In this document: positions 5,368 to 9,216 of the stretch, one piece after another
Numbering within the stretch: the first letter of the stretch is position 1
Layout: each line of letters begins with the position of its first letter
NCBI GenBank assembly: GCA_900315105.1
Contig: OMXX01000132.1
Span: forward strand, 1-9,216
Direction: 5' to 3'
Length of the DNA: 9,216 nucleotides
From: an uncultured Prevotellaceae bacterium
GTDB taxonomy: Bacteria; Bacteroidota; Bacteroidia; Bacteroidales; Bacteroidaceae
The notes under the pieces: model-generated
The model's database searches: none
What the model was told of the DNA's origin: nothing
What the model saw: the letters and a program-made list of their open reading frames with translations, nothing else
Translations under genes and position numbers: made by a program

Positions 5368-5513
5368 ACGGGAAATAAGAAATGAAGAAAGAAGATATTC
5401 AAGCGGCTCTTGAAGCCATTGGAAAGGGTGGTATCCAAGTGGCAGGCGACCTCGTGCTGGAGAAACATGTAGAGTATGAGGTGGCAAACGTTGAAGAAGG
5501 CGGCATTGGTATT
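5281..5513 (+). other. 25-residue motif shared across the gene junction
   Basis: Residues 397-421 of the upstream protein (5281-5355) and residues 20-44 of the downstream one (5439-5513) align without gaps. The pattern is VAGDxVxxKxVExEV followed by xxVxxGGxGI, and 15 of 25 residues are identical. Hydrophobic residues alternate with polar ones and the block ends in a Gly-rich turn, which suits short beta strands or a beta-arch. At DNA level the copies differ at many silent positions, so the protein sequence, rather than a recent DNA duplication, is what has been kept. Confidence 0.8.
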
Positions 5514-6077
5514 CAGGTCATTAATGGCAGTGCGCCAAAAGTCGCTAATGCCAAAAATCAACGTGAAAAGAAAGACGCAAACGAGAAACCCGCTAAGCCT
5601 CGTGAGACGATGACCTTTGGATTAAAAAGCGGCGTAACGGACGGGCATCTTAATGTGCTCTATCAGAAATTGGTGGATGAAGGATGGATTGAGGGCTACC
5701 AAGCCAACTTCTATGCGCTTTTCTCTGGTAAGAGAGATGAGGATTGTGAATTGACGTGGTTGGGAAAGTTTGGCAAGGGTACTCTTGTGGAACTATTTAA
5801 GATATTTGCAGGTGCAAAGGTGATTGAAGTACCCAAAGGCTTTTCGATTCCTTCTATCCTCGAAGGTCATTTTAAGGATACTAAGGGCAAATGGCTGACT
5901 GGGCTTGATAAGGGTGACAAAGCCAACTGCAAAGCCTCTTCGCTGATGTATGAATTCGTGAAGATACTCCAGATTGATCTTAAACAATGGAAATACGGTG
6001 ATGAGGATAACGATGAAGATTTCAGGGAGGAATATGACCTGTATGACCATCAGGATTTGCATGTGCATTCTCGCTAA
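5382..6077 (+). CDS. Unrecognised 231-residue protein with N-terminal shared motif
   Basis: Residues 1-19 may form a short amphipathic helix (MKKEDIQAALEAIGKGG). Residues 20-44 are the motif shared with the upstream protein's C-terminus. A charged linker (about 50-76, rich in Lys, Glu and Asn) joins this to a folded domain at about 77-190 with MTFGLKSGVTDGHL, then FYALFSGK at 110-117 and LTWLGKFGKGTLVELF at 124-139. The tryptophan-Leu-Gly segment followed by a Leu/Glu helix loosely recalls the C-terminal part of RteC-type regulators of Bacteroides, but I would not assign it. The last 30 residues are strongly acidic and His-containing. No signal peptide or membrane span is present. It is the second gene of the operon and ends before a strong terminator. 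Confidence 0.83.
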   Translation: MKKEDIQAALEAIGKGGIQVAGDLVLEKHVEYEVANVEEGGIGIQVINGSAPKVANAKNQREKKDANEKPAKPRETMTFGLKSGVTDGHLNVLYQKLVDEGWIEGYQANFYALFSGKRDEDCELTWLGKFGKGTLVELFKIFAGAKVIEVPKGFSIPSILEGHFKDTKGKWLTGLDKGDKANCKASSLMYEFVKILQIDLKQWKYGDEDNDEDFREEYDLYDHQDLHVHSR

Positions 6078-6135
6078 ATCATAGTTTCGGGAATCCTTTA
6101 GGGAATCTCAGATTTATTTTTGAAAAATTTCGCTT

Positions 6136-6176
6136 AAGCGGAATCTCTTGATTTGCAAGGGGTTCCGCTTTTTTTT
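6136..6176 (+). terminator. Strong intrinsic terminator of the two-gene cassette
   Basis: A 15-bp stem (6136-6150 with 6156-6170, two G-T wobbles) begins AAGCGGAA and closes with TTCCGCTT over a 5-nt loop (ATTTG). Eight T residues follow the last C of the stem. It starts 58 nt after the stop codon. Confidence 0.88.
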
Positions 6177-6324
6177 ATTCCTTTGTTTGATTCAGAAGCC
6201 TGCCTTCCCGAATGTTTACCCGAAGAATCTCCCGAAAAAACAGAGGGTGGTCTTGGATTATGGAAGCTGACTCGAAAAGAGCGCATCCATGAATCAAAGT
6301 TTAACAAGAATAAATAAAAAGGTT

Positions 6325-6471
6325 ATGAGCATCAAACATTTGAAGATTGCAGACTACAGCCGAGCACACATGGCTCAGGAGGCACGTAAACAGATGGCAC
6401 TGATCAACCAGTGCAACCATCGAAACGGGAATAAAGACTGGCGCCCGTTCTCATTTGGTAACAGGTTTTAA
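6325..6471 (+). CDS. Small hypothetical protein, 48 residues
   Basis: The peptide begins MSIKHLKIADYSRAHMAQE and ends DWRPFSFGNRF. It is basic and soluble, with no family I recognise. I chose the ATG at 6325 over 6289 because AAAAAGG precedes it closely. It could be a true small protein of the DUF3987 locus or a remnant of a larger gene, and no promoter was found upstream. Sequence 6177-6324 holds nothing else I can support beyond repeated CCCGAA words. Confidence 0.4.
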   Translation: MSIKHLKIADYSRAHMAQEARKQMALINQCNHRNGNKDWRPFSFGNRF

Positions 6472-6493
6472 AGGTCGGTCAATTAATAATTCA

Positions 6494-6582
6494 TTCTGAG
6501 TTGAGGTGAACGGAGTCTCGCGAGATTTCTATCACAAGAAAGGTGGCCACCCTTCTGAAACTTCGCTCTCTCAAAATCAGAA
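6494..6582. repeat. Composite palindromic segment ahead of the 6587 gene
   Basis: The outer arms TTCTGA (6494-6499) and TCAGAA (6577-6582), with partial extension inward, enclose two perfect 10-bp palindromes: TCTCGCGAGA at 6516-6525 and GGTGGCCACC at 6542-6551. The nesting recalls the element at 7931-8015. It lies in the leader of the next gene, where it may affect translation or be a dispersed repeat. Confidence 0.4.
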
Positions 6583-6586
6583 AATT

Positions 6587-7039
6587 ATGATTAAGAAAAG
6601 TTTCAAGAAACAGATTTTGCAGCAGAACGTCAAGATGGACGGTAGTATTAACTTTCAGACCAATGGGGATATCAACATCTACCCCTGTCCTTGGGAATCA
6701 GAGAAACTGGTAACTAACGGTGAGCGCGTGCGTTATGAAGGTGGTATCGAAGTGGATGCCGACGGGCGTACAATGGTGAAACGTTGGAACCGAGGTTCGA
6801 AAGGGCCTCTTCATGAGTTGCTCTATGAGACTTCCCATGGCGCCGTAAAGATGACACGTCCTAACTATGAGGTAACTGCAAGTGGCTCACGTCGTCGTTT
6901 GGATAGGGAATTTCTCTATGTCACGTTCAAGTTCCCGAAGAAGTACGGACTGGCGCTTACCAAGGCTCTCTATCAGGAAGAAGCCGATCAGATTATGTCT
7001 TATCTTAAAACTAGAAAGGAGGAAACAATATGGAAATGA
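6587..7039 (+). CDS. Unrecognised 150-residue protein upstream of the DUF3987 gene
   Basis: No family is recognised. The protein is basic and probably beta-rich in its first half (GSINFQTNGDINIYPCPW, YEGGIEVDADGRTMVKRW). Its C-terminal part is helical and charged (LALTKALYQEEADQIMSYL near 120-140). There is no signal peptide. I chose the ATG at 6587; an in-frame GTG at 6506 would translate the palindromic segment and has no better ribosome site. Its stop overlaps the start of the DUF3987 gene by 10 nt and carries that gene's Shine-Dalgarno site, so the two are co-translated and likely work together. Confidence 0.7.
   Translation: MIKKSFKKQILQQNVKMDGSINFQTNGDINIYPCPWESEKLVTNGERVRYEGGIEVDADGRTMVKRWNRGSKGPLHELLYETSHGAVKMTRPNYEVTASGSRRRLDREFLYVTFKFPKKYGLALTKALYQEEADQIMSYLKTRKEETIWK
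7015..7022 (+). promoter_or_regulatory. Strong Shine-Dalgarno site of the DUF3987 gene
   Basis: AAAGGAGG lies 7 nt before the ATG at 7030, inside the end of the preceding gene. The smalltalk gene uses the same AAAGGAGG octamer. Such sites are rare elsewhere in this window. Confidence 0.75.
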
Positions 7040-7338
7040 TTCGCAGGATAAGATTCACTTGTATAGGTAAGGGGCATGGGGCCCCTTGCCTCCCTGCCAC
7101 CAAGGAGGATTGGGAGAATCTGCGTCGGGAGTCTTGGCTGGCTCAGATGTGTGCACGTATAGAGAAAGGTGACGATGAACTGAAACATCGTCTGCCAGTC
7201 TGGACACCTCATTGCGCTGAGTTTAAGGACAATCATCGGGCCATTGCCGATGCCGTTAAGCCGCTGAACCGACTGATGTTGGATTTCGATGAGAAAGGTC
7301 ACACGGATGAGATTATGCAAAAGCTTGGACTTTTGCAA

Positions 7339-7368
7339 AGTGAAAAGGGAATAGTGAAAAGTGAAAAA
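7339..7368 (+). repeat. Three AGTGAAAA repeats in frame in the DUF3987 gene
   Basis: AGTGAAAA occurs at 7339, 7353 and 7360, followed by an ATTCGCTTCCGCC tail, inside coding sequence. It encodes QSEKGIVKSEKFASA between LGLL and LPVLLVEES, where I would expect a shorter link. I recall similar text in Bacteroidales intergenic repeats. Confidence 0.4.
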
Positions 7369-7632
7369 TTCGCTTCCGCCCTCCCAGTCTTACTTGTTGA
7401 GGAGTCGGTCCGTCGTGGTACTCATGTGCTGGTGGAATTGCCTGACGGGATGTCTCCTGAGCAGGCTCAGGAACTCATGCAGGAGGCTACGGGATTCACA
7501 CCCGATGCTGCCGTAAAGGATGTATCAAGGTGCATCTACTTGGTGCCCGAGGATCATACAAAGTATGTTAATCCTAAGTTGTTTGAAGCAACGGACTTCA
7601 GGACTGACACCCTTGAGCCAAGCCCAGAGAAT

Positions 7633-7667
7633 TTGAACTTGGGGACTGTCCCTAGTATGAAGTTCAA
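7633..7667. repeat. GGGAC-T-GTCCC palindrome in frame in the DUF3987 gene
   Basis: The outer arms TTGAACTT (7633-7640) and AAGTTCAA (7660-7667) are perfect 8-bp complements. Inside them GGGACTGTCCC (7642-7652) is a palindrome of the same family as the intergenic copies at 3915-3958. The insert keeps the reading frame and encodes NLNLGTVPSMKFK. Confidence 0.6.
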
Positions 7668-7871
7668 GGGCATACCTTATTCTTCTATTGTGGCTGAGTG
7701 GTGGCGTAGAAATGGTGGTGAGCCAGCCGAGGGTGAACGGAATGTGAAACTTCACAAACTGGCCGTGAATCTCAGATCCATCTGCGATAATAAGAAAGGG
7801 GTGTTGATGGCGGTGATGCCCCGTTTCGGACTTTCCGACGTGGAGTTGAGATCGATCGTGGATTCGGCTGT

Positions 7872-8765
7872 AAGGAGGAGCCCAAGGGCATTTCGAAGGT
7901 GATGCAGCAGATTGTGGAAGACTTGCTTTTGTCCCCTAAGTTAGGGGACGATAGGGGTCTGAACGAGGGAATAGATGACGATGGTTCAGACCCCCAACCC
8001 CCTAACTTAGGGGGCTTGTGCAAACACCTGCCTATCGGACTTCGTGAAAGTTTGGTTGGTGTGCCCATCTCGATGCACATGCCGGTGCTCTGCGGTGTGA
8101 TGCCCATCTGTGCCGCCTATGCCGATCAGGTAACGGTAGAGTATTGCGATGGTAACACACACCACCTCGGGCTGATGTCGATTATCCGAGGTGAGCAGGC
8201 TTCTAACAAGTCGGTAGTCAAGAACGCCGTTGACATCTGGAAACGTCAGTTTGACGAAGAGGATGCCCTTGCCCGTAAACGTGAGGAGGAATGGAAGGAG
8301 CGGAAGAAAGGTCGAAAAGCCAATGAGAAGGCTCCCGAAGATCCACATGTCTTGATTCGTCAGGTTCCCGTAACCGTCAGTTGTTCAACGCTTTTGAAGC
8401 GATTCAAGAATGCGCAGGGACATACCTTGTATAGCTTCGGAGAGGAGTTGGATACCCTTCGAAAGACAAACGGCGCGGGCAGTTGGAGTTCGAAATATGA
8501 CATCTACCGTCTCTCGTTCGATCGAGGCGAGTGGGGGCAGGATTACAACTCTGATGCAGCCGAATCGGGTGTTGTGAATGTGGCTTACAACTGGACGATG
8601 CTCGGTACGAACGGAGCCCTAAGAAAGTGCTTTAAGTCGGACAATATCGAGAACGGTCTTTCGAGCCGTGTGCTGATTGCCGAGATGCCCGACTGTAGCT
8701 TCTCGAAGATGCCCAAGTTTGGTTACTGGGCTGGTGGATGTGCCCCGTTTGAGGAAGGCCATTGA
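7872..8765 (+). pseudogene. DUF3987 domain (broken gene, piece 2)
   Basis: This piece resumes the protein after the first frameshift (KEEPKGISKVMQQIVEDLL). The first possible starts are GTG 7899 and ATG 7902, but the coding text begins earlier, so independent translation is doubtful. It holds the body of the DUF3987 ATPase-like domain: LPIGLRESLVGVP, then a P-loop-like GEQASNKS at 8190-8213, a charged basic linker (EEWKERKKGRKANEKA) and LYSFGEELDTLRK, which resembles a Walker B segment. The Walker-like glycine before Lys-Ser is Asn here (codon 8205-8207), which may mean loss of nucleotide binding or a family variant. A large palindromic element (7931-8015) sits in frame near its start. The frame fails at about 8730, where one extra G in a GGG run would explain the break. 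Confidence 0.82.
7931..8015. repeat. 85-nt composite palindromic element inside the DUF3987 coding region
   Basis: It has three nested parts. GTCCCCTAA/TTAGGGGAC lies at 7931-7949 (9-bp arms, one central base). GGGGTCTGAAC at 7954-7964 pairs with GTTCAGACCCC at 7984-7994 (11-bp perfect). CCCCCTAA/TTAGGGGG lies at 7998-8014 (8-bp arms). The whole unit is one long imperfect inverted repeat of about 32-34-nt arms around a 19-nt centre. It is read through without a stop, encoding SPKLGDDRGLNEG, then IDDDGSDPQPPNLGG. Confidence 0.75.
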
Positions 8766-8985
8766 GGCTTGGGTAGAGGAGAAACGTGTAGAGGCTGCCA
8801 AGGACATTGATCACGTGAAGGATATTTATCGTAAGCGTGCGGCTGTGATTGGCTTCCGTTGTGGAGTCATCTTCCATCTGCTTTCGGGAAAAGACAAGGA
8901 ATCTAAGGCTTGTCTCGACTTCGCTTTGATGATGGCCGAGTACTGCCTGAAACAGCAGATCAAGTGGAGAGGCCCTTCGAAATGA
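8731..8985 (+). pseudogene. DUF3987 protein, piece 3
   Basis: This continues the same protein after the second frameshift, from LVDVPRLRKAIEAWVEEKR through RKRAAVIGFRCGVIFHLL and LDFALMMAEYCLKQQIKW. The helical content fits the C-terminal part of the DUF3987 domain. An upstream ATG in this frame at 8677 would translate out-of-frame text and is unlikely to be real. The frame ends falsely at TGA 8983-8985, because the matching continuation (EALRNEYVSAQDE) begins one base over at 8969. Confidence 0.75.
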
Positions 8986-9216
8986 GTATGTGAGTGCGCA
9001 GGATGAATGTCAGCGCTATGGGGCTAATCATTCTATCTTTGATCAGTTGGCACCGACTTTCACGATGGACGACCTGCGGGCATTGAAGCGTGGCTTCTGT
9101 GGGGAATCAGCCCTCAGGAACATCGTTTCCCGTTGGTGTCGTGATGGCTGGATTGAGAAGACCGATAATAAACACTGGGCAAAAGTGTCACAAAGCCACA
9201 TTGCCACTTTGTCCCA
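8969..9216 (+). pseudogene. DUF3987 protein, C-terminal piece 4, cut by the window end
   Basis: This piece is open to the last base: EALRNEYVSAQDECQRYG, TFTMDDLRALKRG, SRWCRDGWIEKTDNKHWAK, then VSQSHIATLS. The middle reads like a small winged-helix segment (a helix, then RWCRDGWIEK as the wing), plausible as the DNA-binding end of the protein. The third frameshift, near 8968-8972, fits loss of one GA from a GAGA run or gain of one base. The final residues come from the octamer repeat, and the stop codon is probably just beyond the window. Confidence 0.7.
9195..9216 (+). repeat. Octamer repeat at the end of the DUF3987 gene
   Basis: This copy matches 1684-1705 at 21 of 22 bases and is built of units CCACATTG and CCACTTTG, then TCCCA. 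Here the repeat is coding (SHIATLS). It may continue past the window edge. Confidence 0.65.

Larger units (their letters stand above)
7030..7902 (+). pseudogene. BT4734-like/DUF3987 protein, N-terminal part (broken gene, piece 1)
   Basis: This is the first of four pieces of one gene. It carries the BT4734-like N-terminal domain (formerly VirE_N) of Bacteroidales proteins. Visible are KPLNRLMLDFDEKGH near residues 77-91, a primase-like acidic strand, then EESVRRGTHVLVELP and CIYLVPED, and IPYSSIVAEWWRRNGGEP leading toward the DUF3987 part. The family is poorly understood and is often linked to mobile or phage-derived loci; a primase or helicase role is inferred from fold similarity only. Reading in this frame makes sense up to about 7872 (VDSAV). 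The next residues fit only in another frame, as if one base were lost near 7868-7874. Two in-frame repeat segments (7337-7379 and 7633-7667) interrupt otherwise conserved text. Confidence 0.82.

Noticed and set aside
4789..5487. Overlapping minus-strand ORFs across the cassette
   Set aside because: They are antisense shadows, unusually rich in His, Cys and Phe, with no start signals.
6289..6324. ATG 6289 as start of the small ORF
   Set aside because: The ATG at 6325 follows AAAAAGG closely, while 6289 has no ribosome site.
6506..6586. GTG start giving a 177-residue protein
   Set aside because: The added residues come from a palindromic segment and no better ribosome site is present; the ATG at 6587 is the simpler choice.

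Overview
The window looks like accessory chromosomal DNA from a member of the Bacteroidales (Prevotella or Bacteroides type). Four things point there. There are promoters of the TTTG-N20-TAnnTTTG kind. There is an HU-like protein followed by a 33-residue smalltalk peptide. There is a BT4734-like/DUF3987 gene. Shine-Dalgarno sites are mostly absent, with two clear exceptions. No rRNA, tRNA, CRISPR array, transposase or integrase was seen.

Layout. (1) 30-575 (+) encodes a GNAT acetyltransferase. It converges on a minus-strand unit across a perfect 13-bp bidirectional terminator. (2) That unit, 1409 to 651 (-), encodes an HU-like DNA-binding protein with a Gly/Ser/Thr/Glu-rich tail, then the smalltalk peptide. 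A clear promoter lies far upstream, leaving a leader of about 185 nt. (3) 1684-1851 is a non-coding block with octamer repeats in inverted orientation around a perfect 30-bp AT palindrome. (4) 1935-2583 (+) is a MntA/HepT (MNT/HEPN) toxin-antitoxin pair with a textbook promoter. (5) 2584-2909 holds stacked hairpins that may be a structured RNA ending in a terminator. (6) 2910-3785 (+) is an AT-rich orphan lipoprotein closed by a terminator. (7) 3786-4092 holds GGGAC-W-GTCCC palindromes and a terminator-like hairpin directly upstream of the next promoter. (8) 4093-6077 (+) is a two-gene cassette of unrecognised proteins. The C-terminal tail of the first and the N-terminus of the second share a 25-residue motif, and a strong terminator follows. 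(9) 6325-9216 (+) has a small ORF, an unrecognised 150-residue protein and, translationally coupled to it, a BT4734-N/DUF3987 gene that is broken by three frameshifts and runs off the window.

How the parts fit. HU-like, smalltalk and BT4734/DUF3987 genes usually lie together in Bacteroidales. Here about 5 kb of cargo separates them, consisting of the toxin-antitoxin pair, the lipoprotein and the paired-motif cassette. The broken DUF3987 gene carries three repeat-like segments that are in frame with the surrounding coding sequence. One belongs to a palindrome family also present in this window's intergenic DNA, so small palindromic elements seem to be spreading through both genes and gaps.

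The best candidate for something undescribed is the paired-motif cassette at 4093-6077. A short motif shared between the C-terminus of one protein and the N-terminus of its neighbour is the layout known from homotypic, amyloid-like signalling pairs. No catalytic domain could be named in either protein, so that reading is inference.
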